A stretch of 64,000 nucleotides of DNA from Glaciihabitans tibetensis (GTDB lineage: Bacteria; Actinomycetota; Actinomycetes; Actinomycetales; Microbacteriaceae): assembly GCF_003003265.1 (NCBI RefSeq), contig NZ_PVTL01000002.1:124001-188000 (forward strand), in the 5' to 3' direction. Shown in pieces: positions 51,321 to 60,188 of this stretch. Numbering within the stretch: position 1 is the stretch's first letter; every line of letters begins with the position of its first letter. The translations under genes and the position numbers were made by a program. The notes beneath the pieces were generated by a model. It was not told the DNA's origin. It did not search any database and worked only from the letters and a program-made list of their open reading frames with translations.

Positions 51321-52034
51321 ATGCTGTCCATCGCCACCGCAGAACTGAAAATGTTGCTGCGCAATCGGCTCGTCGCCGCCTGCGCCATCCTGATCCCGCT
51401 CGCCTTCGGCGCGTTCCTGCTGATCGCCAAGCCCGGCGGGGAGAGCGCCGGCGCTGCTTCCGTCATCGCGACCCTGCAGGTCATGATCATGATCGCGATG
51501 GGCGTGTACGTCACGGCAACCACCACGCTCGCCGCGCGCAGGCAGACGCTGATGCTCAAGCGGCTGCGGAGCGGGACGGTCTCCGACACCTCCATCCTCA
51601 CCGGCCTCGTCGTGCCGATCATTCTCGTCAGCGTCATCCAGATCGCTCTGGTGCTCAGCGTGCTGTCGTTCACCACCTCCGCTCCCGAAAACGGGTTGCT
51701 GTTGGTGCTCGCGGTGTTGCTGGCCGAGGCGATGTTCGTGGGCTTCGCGCTCGCCACGGCCGGGGTCACCAACTCGCCCGAGCACGCCCAGGTGACCACC
51801 CTGCCGCTCTTCTTCCTCACCCTGGGCGCCGCCTACTGGACGATGTACACCGGCACGGAGGAGTTGCCCTGGGTGAAGCGGCTGCTGCCCGGCGGCGGCA
51901 TTGCCGAGCTGATCTCGACCTCCTGGGTGGGCGGCACCGCGAACCTGCTGCAACTCGTGGTGCCCAGCCTGGTGTGGGTAGCAATCGCGCTGTATTTTGC
52001 CCGGCGGATGTTTCGTTGGGAGCCCCGCGCCTGA
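51321..52034 (+). CDS. ABC-2 type exporter permease
   Basis: 237 residues from ATG 51321, with GGGAGA a few bases upstream. Six membrane segments: LVAACAILIPLAFGAFLLI, TLQVMIMIAMGVYVTA, GLVVPIILVSVIQIALVLSV, LLLVLAVLLAEAMFVGFALA, then two more. Together with the upstream ATPase it forms a full exporter. Substrate not determinable. Confidence 0.9.
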   Translation: MLSIATAELKMLLRNRLVAACAILIPLAFGAFLLIAKPGGESAGAASVIATLQVMIMIAMGVYVTATTTLAARRQTLMLKRLRSGTVSDTSILTGLVVPIILVSVIQIALVLSVLSFTTSAPENGLLLVLAVLLAEAMFVGFALATAGVTNSPEHAQVTTLPLFFLTLGAAYWTMYTGTEELPWVKRLLPGGGIAELISTSWVGGTANLLQLVVPSLVWVAIALYFARRMFRWEPRA

Positions 52035-52088
52035 TCCCAGCGACACCGTCTGCTCGTCAGGCGGCCGGGCACGGCGTAGATTGGTCGG

Positions 52089-52634
52089 ATGCCTGCAGAT
52101 AAAACCCCCGTGCCCGTTGAAGCCTCTCCTTCCGACCGTATGGCCGCCGCCGTACAGACCTACGGGGAGCGCGAGACGGTCGATCGCGCCGCGGCACTGC
52201 TCGGTGGCGCGAACGCGGGGGAGGACTTCCTGCTGTCCGTCGGTGGAACCCACGCGCAGGGCATCCTCGACGGAGCGCCCGCGCTCTACTGGCCCGAACT
52301 CTGGGGCGCGCGTGCGCTCCTCTACGTCTGGCACGACTCCGCCGGCATCGCCATCAAGGCCGGCCTGACCAACCAGGCCTGGCGGGTGCGCGAGATGTGC
52401 GCACGTGTGGTCTTCACCCGCGAGTTGCCCTACGCCGACATGCTGCTGCCGATGCTCGAGGATGAGGTTCCGCGGGTTCGTGCTGCGGCCGCCCGGGCGC
52501 TCGGCAAGATCGGTGACTTCGAGCACGCGGCATCCATCAAGAAGCTCCTGAAGGACTCCGAGATCGAGGTTCGTCGCCCCGCCGGTGAGGCCCTGCAGTC
52601 GATCAAGGACCGGTTCGGCCGCCCGATCGAGTAG
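52089..52634 (+). CDS. HEAT-repeat protein
   Basis: 181 residues. The second half has HEAT-like helical repeats: NQAWRVREMCARVV, VPRVRAAAARALGKIGDFEH, and SEIEVRRPAGEALQSIKD. The first half contains ALLGGANAGEDFLLSVGG and is not recognised. HEAT repeats normally mediate protein contacts; no enzymatic site is seen. Convergent with the DedA gene 18 bp away. Function unknown. Confidence 0.8.
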   Translation: MPADKTPVPVEASPSDRMAAAVQTYGERETVDRAAALLGGANAGEDFLLSVGGTHAQGILDGAPALYWPELWGARALLYVWHDSAGIAIKAGLTNQAWRVREMCARVVFTRELPYADMLLPMLEDEVPRVRAAAARALGKIGDFEHAASIKKLLKDSEIEVRRPAGEALQSIKDRFGRPIE

Positions 52635-52652
52635 TTCGACGCTGAACGGCGT

Positions 52653-53378
52653 TTAGTCGGTCAGGTCCTGGTCGAAGTCCTTGGGCGACAGCGCGAGGTC
52701 TTCCGCCGGCACGGGGTTGGCGCGGTTGCGCTTCGCCTTTCGCGACGACTGGATGTAGTGGTACCCCGTCGGCAGCAGCGTGAGCACGATGGCGCCGAGC
52801 AGGATCAGGTCGATGTAGTTGGTGACGAAATTCGCCAGCGGCGGGATGTATCCCAGCAGGTATCCCACCGTGGTCAGTCCCGCGCCCCAGACAAGGGCCC
52901 CGATGAGGTTGTACAGCGAGTACTTCTTGTAGTTCATGTGGCCGACGCCCGCGGCGACCGGTGCGAAGGTGCGCACGATGGGAACGAAGCGGGCGAGGAT
53001 GACCGCGGCACCGCCGAAGCGTTCGAAGAAGCCATTGGTGCGCTGCACGTTCTCCACCGAGAACAACCCGGTCTCCCGGCGCTCGAAGATTCTCGGTCCA
53101 GCCTTGTGGCCGATGAGGTAGCCGACCTCGCCGCCTAGGAAGGCGGCGAAGCCAATGGCGAGCGCGACCCACCAGATGTCGAGGGCGATGACCCCGGTGA
53201 AGGTGAGTAGCCCGGTGATGATCAACAGGGTGTCGCCGGGCAGCAGAAATCCGATGAGCAGGCCGGTTTCGGCGAACACGACGAAGCAGACTCCGAGAAG
53301 CGCGAACGCACCGAATCCGGATATCAGGGTCTCGGGATCGAGCCAGGGAATCAGTGCGGTCGGGACCACGGAGGACAC
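52653..53378 (-). CDS. DedA family membrane protein
   Basis: 241 residues from GTG 53378. DedA/SNARE-associated features: PGDTLLIITGLLTFTG, AFLGGEVGYLIGHKAG, FFERFGGAAVILARFVPIVR and TFAPVAAGVGHMNYKKYSLYN. About five membrane segments. DedA proteins are proton-motive-force-linked and some flip lipid carriers (undecaprenyl phosphate, phosphatidylethanolamine). The charged tail (SRKAKRNRAN onwards) is cytoplasmic. Confidence 0.93.
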   Translation of the reverse strand: MSSVVPTALIPWLDPETLISGFGAFALLGVCFVVFAETGLLIGFLLPGDTLLIITGLLTFTGVIALDIWWVALAIGFAAFLGGEVGYLIGHKAGPRIFERRETGLFSVENVQRTNGFFERFGGAAVILARFVPIVRTFAPVAAGVGHMNYKKYSLYNLIGALVWGAGLTTVGYLLGYIPPLANFVTNYIDLILLGAIVLTLLPTGYHYIQSSRKAKRNRANPVPAEDLALSPKDFDQDLTD

Positions 53379-53441
53379 TCCAGTTGTAGGTTGCCACGGG
53401 CGGTCGCTAGGGCGATCGTCCGAATTGCGCTACCTGTCAGG

Positions 53442-54572
53442 TTACTCGCTGGAGGCGACGGATTCTCCGGGGGGTGCCGCACTCTCGCGAATAACCAGTT
53501 CGGGCAACGCGGACGAAAATTTAGGTCCTGACTCGCCGGCCATCGCCGTGCGCAGCAGGCCGAACGCGCGTTTGCCCAGCTCGACGAAGTTCTGGTCGAC
53601 CGTGGTGATCGCGGGCGTCCAGAGCCGGGCGAGCGGGTGGTCATCGAAGCCGACCACACTGACGTCTTCCGGAACCCGGCGTCCACTTTCGGTAAGACCC
53701 TTGATCACACCCATTGCGATCTCGTCGTTGCCGCAGAACACGGCCGTCACCGAAGGGTCTTGCGCAATCTCACGCCCGATGAGACGACCCGATTCGGGGT
53801 GCCACGTGGCCTCGAACGGAGCAGGGACGTCGACGATGCCGGAGGTTTTGAGCGCGCGACGCCACCCCGTTGTGCGTCCGTCCTCCCGGCGGGAAGGCGG
53901 AACACGCACGTGGTGCACTGTCTTGTGGCCGAGGTCGAGAAGGTAATTGGTGAGCGACTCTGCGGCGTGTGTTTCATCGAGCACGGCCTGGGGTACCGAT
54001 TTACCACGGACACCCGAGATGGCAACGACCGGAACATTCGCGGGCAGCTTGTTGAGAGCCGCGACACCGGGAGGATCGAACTTCAGAACCGCGATCCCGT
54101 CGGCGCGCTGGTCGAGAAGGTGGGAGACCGCACGGTCCACGGACTCCTCGTCGGCAGATTCGACCACGGTGATGGTGACGGTGTAGCCGTCTGCGCGGGC
54201 CGCTTCCTCGATTCCGCGGATCGTTTCGGCGTAACCGTATTGGGAGGTCTGCCCGGCGATCACCGCGATGATCCGGGAGCGCCGGGTGACAAGCAGTCGA
54301 GCGGTGGGGCTGGGGCGGTAGTTCAACTCTGCGATGGCAGCCAGGACGCGTTCACGTTTGTCTGGTGTCACTCGCGCTGCCCCGGTGAGCACGCGCGACA
54401 CCGTCGGCACCGACACGCCCGCAAGGCGGGCGACGTCGGCTATGACGGGTGGGCGTTGCTGGCGGTCGTTGATCTTCGCGCCTCGTTTCCGTCCACGTCC
54501 ATCGCGAATGTGCGACGTAAGCCATTCTGGCGTGGAATCAGGGTCCTTCGATACAGCATCAGTGGTGGTCAC
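53442..54572 (-). CDS. LacI-family transcriptional regulator of the alpha-galactoside locus
   Basis: 376 residues from GTG 54572. About 40 extra residues precede the LacI helix-turn-helix (VIADVARLAGVSVPTVSRVL, about residues 43-62) and hinge (YRPSPTARLLVTRRSRII). The sugar-binding domain follows, with VPVVAISGVRG and FDDHPLARLWTPAITTVDQ. It is the last gene of the import operon, 10 bp after the permease. Four copies of a LacI-type palindrome in the 59917-60188 promoter region are its probable operators. No ribosome site is evident. Confidence 0.92.
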   Translation of the reverse strand: MTTTDAVSKDPDSTPEWLTSHIRDGRGRKRGAKINDRQQRPPVIADVARLAGVSVPTVSRVLTGAARVTPDKRERVLAAIAELNYRPSPTARLLVTRRSRIIAVIAGQTSQYGYAETIRGIEEAARADGYTVTITVVESADEESVDRAVSHLLDQRADGIAVLKFDPPGVAALNKLPANVPVVAISGVRGKSVPQAVLDETHAAESLTNYLLDLGHKTVHHVRVPPSRREDGRTTGWRRALKTSGIVDVPAPFEATWHPESGRLIGREIAQDPSVTAVFCGNDEIAMGVIKGLTESGRRVPEDVSVVGFDDHPLARLWTPAITTVDQNFVELGKRAFGLLRTAMAGESGPKFSSALPELVIRESAAPPGESVASSE

Positions 54573-54582
54573 GCGGCACCGG

Positions 54583-55431
54583 CTATTTGACGGCGCCGCT
54601 GGTGATTCCGGAGATGATCTTGCGTTGCGCGAAGACGAAGACCAGAAGCAGGGGGAGGCTCATCAAAATGATGTACGAGAAAATTAGGTGCCAGTTCTGC
54701 AGGTACAGCCCGGCGCTTGCAACCTGGTAGAGGTTGAGCGGCAGGGTGTCGAGGCGCCCGCCGAGCACGAACAGGGCGTAGAATACGTCGTTCCAGATGT
54801 AAAGGCAAATGAGGATCGTCGCCGTTGCAAGCACGGGGGTCAGCAGAGGCAGGATGATGCGCCAGAAGACGGTGAACGGGCGCGCGCCATCGACACGAGC
54901 CGCCTCCTCCAACTCTGAGGGAATGGTGCGCACAAAGCCGGTGACAAAAAAGATCACCGTTGAGAGGTACATCCCCATGTACACACCGATCATCCCCACT
55001 GCGGTGCCCGCGAGTCCGAGCTGGCGCAGCAGTAGAACTACCGTGACAACTGCAGGCGGAAGGACAATGCCGCTGATGGCGAGGGCATACAGGATCGCGA
55101 AACCACGGCCGGAGCGACGTGCAAGGATCCATGATGCCAGCGAGCCGAGCACCAGAACGCCAAACACCGCGGGCACCATCACCAGCAGGCTCCCAAAAAA
55201 CGCCGGAAGCATCCGACCGTCGGTGAAGACGTTGGCGAAGTTCTCCCACAGCTGCCACTGACTGGGAGCCGACAGGCTGGGGTCGAGGGCCTCTGCCTGA
55301 TTCTTGCCCGCGGTCGAGATTACCAGCCAGAAGGGCACACCGAGGAGGATCGCAACACTGGCGAGCGCGCCGATGGGCTGAATAAACCGGCGGGGACGAA
55401 AGTTCGACCGCGGCGTTGTGGCGGCACTCAT
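54583..55431 (-). CDS. Carbohydrate ABC transporter permease (MalG type)
   Basis: 282 residues from ATG 55431, which overlaps the upstream permease stop (ATGA). Six membrane segments and the EAA loop EEAARVDGARPFTVFWRIIL that contacts the ATPase. It belongs to CUT1 importers for oligosaccharides. No ATPase gene is in the locus, so a shared MsiK-type ATPase encoded elsewhere is probably used, as usual for actinobacteria. Confidence 0.95.
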   Translation of the reverse strand: MSAATTPRSNFRPRRFIQPIGALASVAILLGVPFWLVISTAGKNQAEALDPSLSAPSQWQLWENFANVFTDGRMLPAFFGSLLVMVPAVFGVLVLGSLASWILARRSGRGFAILYALAISGIVLPPAVVTVVLLLRQLGLAGTAVGMIGVYMGMYLSTVIFFVTGFVRTIPSELEEAARVDGARPFTVFWRIILPLLTPVLATATILICLYIWNDVFYALFVLGGRLDTLPLNLYQVASAGLYLQNWHLIFSYIILMSLPLLLVFVFAQRKIISGITSGAVK

Positions 55432-56369
55432 AAGACGTCTTCTCTCTTGCGCAGGATGCGGATGACGGGGAAGGCAAGAACGGCGACCATCACAAACAGC
55501 ACGAGGCTCATCGTCGTTGCCTGGGCGAACAGGCCCTGCCCAAAGGTGCGGAAAATGAAGATGTTGAGCAGCTCGGTGGTGCCTCCTGGCCCACCCTCGG
55601 TCGTCGCCTGCACGATGTCAAAACCGTTCATCGAGCCGAGCAGGGCGGTCGCAACGTTGAAGGTCAGAGCGGGCGCGATCAGAGGGAAACGGATTGACCG
55701 GAACGTGGTGAGCCACGACGCCCCGTCGAGGCGCGCAGCCTCGAGCACGTCGTCGCTAATTGTTTTGAGCCCGGCGAGGTAGATGAGCATGGACAGCCCC
55801 ATCCACTTCCACGAGTGCACCAGTGCCACCACAACGATGGTCCAGGTGGTGTCGCCCAACCATGCGGTGGATACCGTAGTGCCGGTGAGCGTGCTGAGAA
55901 TGCCGTTGAGTGCTCCGTCTGGCTTGAGCAGCGCCTGAAAAATGTAGCCAACGGCGAGAGCGGACATCACCACCGGGATAAAAAACATCACGCGGGCAAA
56001 CCGATTGATGCGGGTGTCCCGCTCGAGCAGGAGCGCGAGCAGCAGGCCGAATACGTTCTGGAACACGGCCACGAGCACCGCGTAGACCAGTGTGACCTTC
56101 AGCGCGTTGAGCAGTGTGCCGCTCTGGAACAGGTCCGCGAAGTTCTCGAAGCCGACAAACCCGATGTCCGACTTGAAACTCGACCAATCGGTGAAGGCGT
56201 AGACGAAGTTGAAAATGGTGGGGACAAAAAAGAACACCACAAGCACAACCAGCGCCGGGATTAGGAACAGGGCCGGATGGTCAGAACGCGCGGAGGAACG
56301 GGAGCTGCCCCGCGGCGACAGCGCACCGCGAAGGATTTTGGGCGAAGCGAGGGCCCGGTTGGTTGACAC
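55428..56369 (-). CDS. Carbohydrate ABC transporter permease (MalF type)
   Basis: 313 residues from GTG 56369; AAAGG lies 11 nt upstream, and the open frame to 56474 is likely non-coding. Membrane segments include ALFLIPALVVLVVFFFVPTI; the EAA loop is LEAARLDGASWLTTFRSIRF. Pairs with the MalG-type permease through a 4-bp overlap. It lies 64 bp after the binding-protein gene. Confidence 0.94.
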   Translation of the reverse strand: MSTNRALASPKILRGALSPRGSSRSSARSDHPALFLIPALVVLVVFFFVPTIFNFVYAFTDWSSFKSDIGFVGFENFADLFQSGTLLNALKVTLVYAVLVAVFQNVFGLLLALLLERDTRINRFARVMFFIPVVMSALAVGYIFQALLKPDGALNGILSTLTGTTVSTAWLGDTTWTIVVVALVHSWKWMGLSMLIYLAGLKTISDDVLEAARLDGASWLTTFRSIRFPLIAPALTFNVATALLGSMNGFDIVQATTEGGPGGTTELLNIFIFRTFGQGLFAQATTMSLVLFVMVAVLAFPVIRILRKREDVL

Positions 56370-56433
56370 TGCGTCGGCGACCTTTCGTGCTCGTAGGGTG
56401 GGCGTCAGATTGCTCTGGCGCCCACCCGAGGGG

Positions 56434-57747
56434 TTAGAAGCCGTCGGCTCCCTGAGCCTTAGCGAGTTGCGCAAACTGGTCTTGCGTGGCCTGCGCGACC
56501 TCGGCAGGAGTTTTTGTGCCCTGGATCATGTCGGCGAGGAAGATGTACAGGTCCGGGTTGGCGATCGCCAGGGCCTGCATCGAACCCACCGACGTGCCGA
56601 TCGACTCACTGACCGAGACGAGCGCGGTGGGCACCGTGTCGGGCGTGGGCACGGAAGGCTGAAGCGAGATGGTGTCCTGCGTCTCAACGAAGTCGGCGTA
56701 GCCGTCTCCCAGCCAGTAGCTCAACAGCTGACGCGAGGCCGCCTCTTTCTCGGCATCTCCCGTGGCGAAGGCAACGAGGGCGTTGCTCTGGTCAGGGATG
56801 AAGGATCCGATGTTGCCCGACGGTGCGATGGGAAAAAATCCAATCGTGTCGTTCAGGGTTTCGGTGTCGGACAACGACTGCAGCTGGCCAAAAAATGAGT
56901 TGACCTGCACCACCATCGCCGCGTCGCCAGCCAGAAGCGCCGCGCCCTGGTCTTCGAACGTTGCGGTCTTGATATCGTCGTTGAAAAGGCCCTCATCGAT
57001 CAGGCTCGCGTAGGTATCGATAGCACCCTGGATGGTGGGGTCGGTGAATTTTTCGTCCCCAGCGTTGACCCGGTCCCACAGCCCGTCGGCCGCGGCATCT
57101 GCGAGTTGCACCTGCACCCACCACTGCGTGCCCCAGCGGTCGGCGCCCATCTCGTAAAACGGCGTGACCCCGGCCGAGTCGAGCTGTCGGCCCAGCTCGA
57201 TGAAGGATTCCCAATCGGTGGGCAGCTCAGTAACCCCGTTCGCCGTAAAAACATCCTTGTTGTAGTAGACGCCCTGCACTGCCGGAGTGGAAACCAGGGC
57301 CGCATAGCGGGTGTCGTCGAGCAGTCCGGTGATGTCCCGCAGTGCGGGGTCAACGTTCTCGAGCCAGGGCGCGTCGTCGAGGCTTTGCAGGTTTGTGCCG
57401 GCGTTGAGCGCCGTGAGCTGCGACGCCGTCGGCTGCCAGAACGCCAGGTCGGGCATATCCCCGGTCGCGACCTTGGTTTGGATGCCCTGTTCATAGGGAT
57501 CGGGGATGGTCTCGACGGTCACTTCTGCACCGGTCAGATCCTCAAAACCGGCGATGACGCTGTCGGGCACAGTGTTAGAGTTCTGGGCTGCCCAGATCGT
57601 CAGGCTGGTGCCCGACAGATCGGTGTCTTGGTCGGGCCACGACGCCGGATCAGCCGATGTTCCGCCGGCGCCGGGGTCGCTGCAGCCGGCGAGCAGCAGT
57701 GCGCTGGTCGCGGCAATAACCGCGGCGCTCAGGAGATTTTTCTTCAT
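56434..57747 (-). CDS. Extracellular sugar-binding lipoprotein of the ABC importer
   Basis: 437 residues from ATG 57747. A lipoprotein signal peptide ends with LLLAGC, giving the lipidated Cys22. The remainder is a family 1 solute-binding protein (SLTIWAAQNSNTVPDSVIAG, TPFYEMGADRWGTQWW, AALLAGDAAMVVQVNSFFG). It delivers an oligosaccharide, presumably an alpha-galactoside, to the two permeases. It lies 36 bp downstream of the alpha-galactosidase gene. Confidence 0.95.
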   Translation of the reverse strand: MKKNLLSAAVIAATSALLLAGCSDPGAGGTSADPASWPDQDTDLSGTSLTIWAAQNSNTVPDSVIAGFEDLTGAEVTVETIPDPYEQGIQTKVATGDMPDLAFWQPTASQLTALNAGTNLQSLDDAPWLENVDPALRDITGLLDDTRYAALVSTPAVQGVYYNKDVFTANGVTELPTDWESFIELGRQLDSAGVTPFYEMGADRWGTQWWVQVQLADAAADGLWDRVNAGDEKFTDPTIQGAIDTYASLIDEGLFNDDIKTATFEDQGAALLAGDAAMVVQVNSFFGQLQSLSDTETLNDTIGFFPIAPSGNIGSFIPDQSNALVAFATGDAEKEAASRQLLSYWLGDGYADFVETQDTISLQPSVPTPDTVPTALVSVSESIGTSVGSMQALAIANPDLYIFLADMIQGTKTPAEVAQATQDQFAQLAKAQGADGF

Positions 57748-57783
57748 TGAACGTCTCACTCTTTCTGTGTGGGTGCGTCGGGC

Positions 57784-59916
57784 CTAGTGAACCAGACGGT
57801 GGTGCGGGGAAATTTCCGTTTCGCCAGATGCAGTGGGGACGAGCCGGAACGTGCGGGCGGCTGGCGATGTGCCGGTCGGCTGGACGGTGAGGATCCCGGT
57901 TGACCTGTCCCACTGAGATGGCCACTCGGGAAGGTCGGCGGGAAAGATCGTGCGCACGTCGAGTTCGATGCCGGTGAATTCAGACAGCTGCAGGTGGATG
58001 TCGGCGGCTCCCGTTTTGTTCCAAACCGAAACATACGTCGCCCTTCCGCAGTGCAGTCCGAGCGCGACCTGCGGGTCAGTCCACTGGGGGAGCCCGAGTG
58101 GCCATACCGCACGGCTCTGCACCAAATCGCCCCGTATCTGCTTCGCGACGGTGACGGCTTCCTCTACCAGTGCACGCTGCGCATCGGTCATCATGTTCAG
58201 GTAGCCGGAAAGATAGAACCGCCCAAGCAACCCGGAGACAAGGCAGAACGCGATCTCCTCGTCATTCATGCCTGGCTGCGGGTAGGCCCAGTTTGCGGCC
58301 TGCTCCGGAAGCATCGACAGCGGAGCCGCGGCCGCGATGGGCGGATACCGGAGGAAGTCCTGCTGGTCAGACGTTGACTGCATCTGCAGTCGCGACAGCA
58401 TCGCAAAGTCCATCCGCATCGCCCCGGACGAGCAGTTCTCGATAACGAGGTTGGGGTGGCGGTCGAGAAGGCGATCGAGCCACGCCAGGTGAGCCCGGTT
58501 GTGCTGCAGCAGCCCGTCTCCCGGGGTATCGGCGGCCACGTCGGTGCCCGTGCCGGCGTTGATGTTGTAGTCGAACTTAAAGAATCCGACGCCGAAGTCG
58601 GTGATTAAGCCGTCAACAACGAAGTCAAGGTAGTCGGTGACTGCGGGGTGCCGAAAGTCGAGGTGGAAGCGCTCGTGCTCCTCTATCCGCTGGCCGAACC
58701 GTTGCAGGAACGCCTCCTCGGGGAGGCGGGCTGCGATCGGGCTGTTCACACCGATCACTTCGGGCTCCAGCCAGAGCCCCGCAACCATACCGCGGTCGCG
58801 GATGCGATCGATGACCTCGCCGAGCCCGCCGGGAAAGCGAACCGTGGACGGCTGCCACTCGCCGACGCTACTCCACCATGCTCCGGCGATCGCGCTGTTG
58901 TCGTACCACCCGGCATCGATGCAGAACACCTCGGCGCCCACCCGTGCGGCCGCGTCGACGAGGGGCAGCAACTTCTCGGTGGTGGGATCGCCATTGAGGG
59001 TGTTCATGTAGTCGTTGAACACCACGGGCATCGCCGTGTTGTCGGGATGAACGCGGCGGTTCGCACGCCGATGAAGTGTCAGCGCGCCCACAGCAGAGTC
59101 GAAGTCTTTACCGAGCGCCACGCCGACGGGCACGGTTGTGAAGTATTCGCCGGGGTGGAGCACCTTCGCCCAGGCGTGATCGTCGTCGGTCGGACCGGAC
59201 AAGGTGAAGGAGCCCCCGTCGATTTCCTCGCCGACCTCCCACCGCCACGCGCCGTTGTGCTCAATCTGCCAGGCCCACGCGGCCGCCTCCGATGTGAGCG
59301 CGGCGACGGGAAGGTCGGTGCCCGTGGACCAGCTACCGTGGGAGGTCCCGGTGACGGATCCACGCGGATCGTGTCCGGTCAGGTCGGTGCGGAGTTCGGG
59401 GAGCACACCGTCCCGCAGCGGTGTTGTGGTGAATCGGCCTTCGCCGAGCCAGTCGTTTGTGCCGCGCACGAGGCTCCATCCGGCGATCGACGCCGGTCCT
59501 GCGATGTCGGCGCTCCAGGATGCGACCGACCTGAGCACCTGGTTGTGGGCGGAGACGTTGCGCACCGTGACTGTGCTCTGCACGGCGCTGATGCCGGCGA
59601 TGGACCGCAGGTGGGCAACCGCTTCGAGCCCGATTGCCTCCGCCCGGGTGACGATGTCGAGAAATAATGCCTCGCCGTCGGTCCATTCGGTGTGGGAGAC
59701 GTAGCGCAGGTCGAGGCCAATCCGGGTGTGTGACAGCCGCGATGACGCGGGGCGATGCCCGGCGCCGGCCGTGATGATCTCAAAAAACGGTACGGAGTGG
59801 GTGGAGCTCAGCCGGGTCGTTGTGGTCGCCGCCGCCGCAAGCCGGGGCGATGAACCCGCGTCCCACTCGAACGTCAGTCGCATCGCGTCGCTGCCCCATA
59901 CCAACTGTTGTGTCAC
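57784..59916 (-). CDS. Alpha-galactosidase (GH36)
   Basis: 710 residues from GTG 59916, chosen because AAGGA lies about 7 nt upstream; the open frame to 60270 crosses the promoter region. GH36 features: FCIDAGWYDN, AGLWLEPEVIGVNSP, the nucleophile Asp449 in FFKFDYNINAG, and the acid/base Asp503 in CSSGAMRMDFAML. No signal peptide, so it works in the cytoplasm on imported alpha-galactosides. First gene of the five-gene operon that runs to the LacI regulator. Confidence 0.95.
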   Translation of the reverse strand: MTQQLVWGSDAMRLTFEWDAGSSPRLAAAATTTTRLSSTHSVPFFEIITAGAGHRPASSRLSHTRIGLDLRYVSHTEWTDGEALFLDIVTRAEAIGLEAVAHLRSIAGISAVQSTVTVRNVSAHNQVLRSVASWSADIAGPASIAGWSLVRGTNDWLGEGRFTTTPLRDGVLPELRTDLTGHDPRGSVTGTSHGSWSTGTDLPVAALTSEAAAWAWQIEHNGAWRWEVGEEIDGGSFTLSGPTDDDHAWAKVLHPGEYFTTVPVGVALGKDFDSAVGALTLHRRANRRVHPDNTAMPVVFNDYMNTLNGDPTTEKLLPLVDAAARVGAEVFCIDAGWYDNSAIAGAWWSSVGEWQPSTVRFPGGLGEVIDRIRDRGMVAGLWLEPEVIGVNSPIAARLPEEAFLQRFGQRIEEHERFHLDFRHPAVTDYLDFVVDGLITDFGVGFFKFDYNINAGTGTDVAADTPGDGLLQHNRAHLAWLDRLLDRHPNLVIENCSSGAMRMDFAMLSRLQMQSTSDQQDFLRYPPIAAAAPLSMLPEQAANWAYPQPGMNDEEIAFCLVSGLLGRFYLSGYLNMMTDAQRALVEEAVTVAKQIRGDLVQSRAVWPLGLPQWTDPQVALGLHCGRATYVSVWNKTGAADIHLQLSEFTGIELDVRTIFPADLPEWPSQWDRSTGILTVQPTGTSPAARTFRLVPTASGETEISPHHRLVH

Positions 59917-59971
59917 AAACTTTTCCTTACGGAGCTGGGTGCAAAGCCTCCGCGTCTGCGGTGACGGGCCC

Positions 59972-60000
59972 ATTCTGATACCGATTTCACAATTCCGCAA
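59972..60000 (-). promoter_or_regulatory. Possible promoter of the alpha-galactosidase operon
   Basis: On the minus strand TTGCGG (59995-60000) and CAGAAT (59972-59977) are 17 bp apart. The -10 part overlaps operator copy 1, so regulator binding would block RNA polymerase. Confidence 0.4.
59975..59990. promoter_or_regulatory. LacI-type operator copy 1
   Basis: CTGATACCGATTTCAC, a 16-bp site with one mismatch to the consensus CTGATANCGATTTCAG at its last base. Confidence 0.65.
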
Positions 60001-60007
60001 GAGGAAA

Positions 60008-60023
60008 CTGAAATCGCTATCAG
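60008..60023. promoter_or_regulatory. LacI-type operator copy 2
   Basis: CTGAAATCGCTATCAG, the exact reverse complement of CTGATAGCGATTTCAG. Its centre is 33 bp from copy 1. Confidence 0.75.
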
Positions 60024-60049
60024 AATTCCATCGTCTCTCTTTTGCTTTA

Positions 60050-60065
60050 CTGATAACGATTTCAG
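60050..60065. promoter_or_regulatory. LacI-type operator copy 3
   Basis: CTGATAACGATTTCAG, a full match to the consensus. Its centre is 42 bp (four helical turns) from copy 2. Confidence 0.75.
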
Positions 60066-60072
60066 GATTTCC

Positions 60073-60101
60073 TTGTGAAAGAACCCTGATATCGCTATCG
60101 T
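60073..60101 (+). promoter_or_regulatory. Possible promoter of the secreted glycosidase gene
   Basis: TTGTGA (60073-60078) and TATCGT (60096-60101) are 17 bp apart on the plus strand. The -10 part overlaps operator copy 4. AAGGAG then lies a few bases before ATG 60189. Confidence 0.5.
60086..60101. promoter_or_regulatory. LacI-type operator copy 4 (diverged)
   Basis: CTGATATCGCTATCGT keeps the CTGATA half and the CG centre but differs in the other half-site. Its centre is 36 bp from copy 3. Confidence 0.5.
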
Positions 60102-60188
60102 CCTCAGCGACGCACCATCGCTGATGGCCGTGTTGGGTACGCGATGAGGCCGCCCGGTCTGTCGCGCAGATCGTAAGGAGAGCATTCG

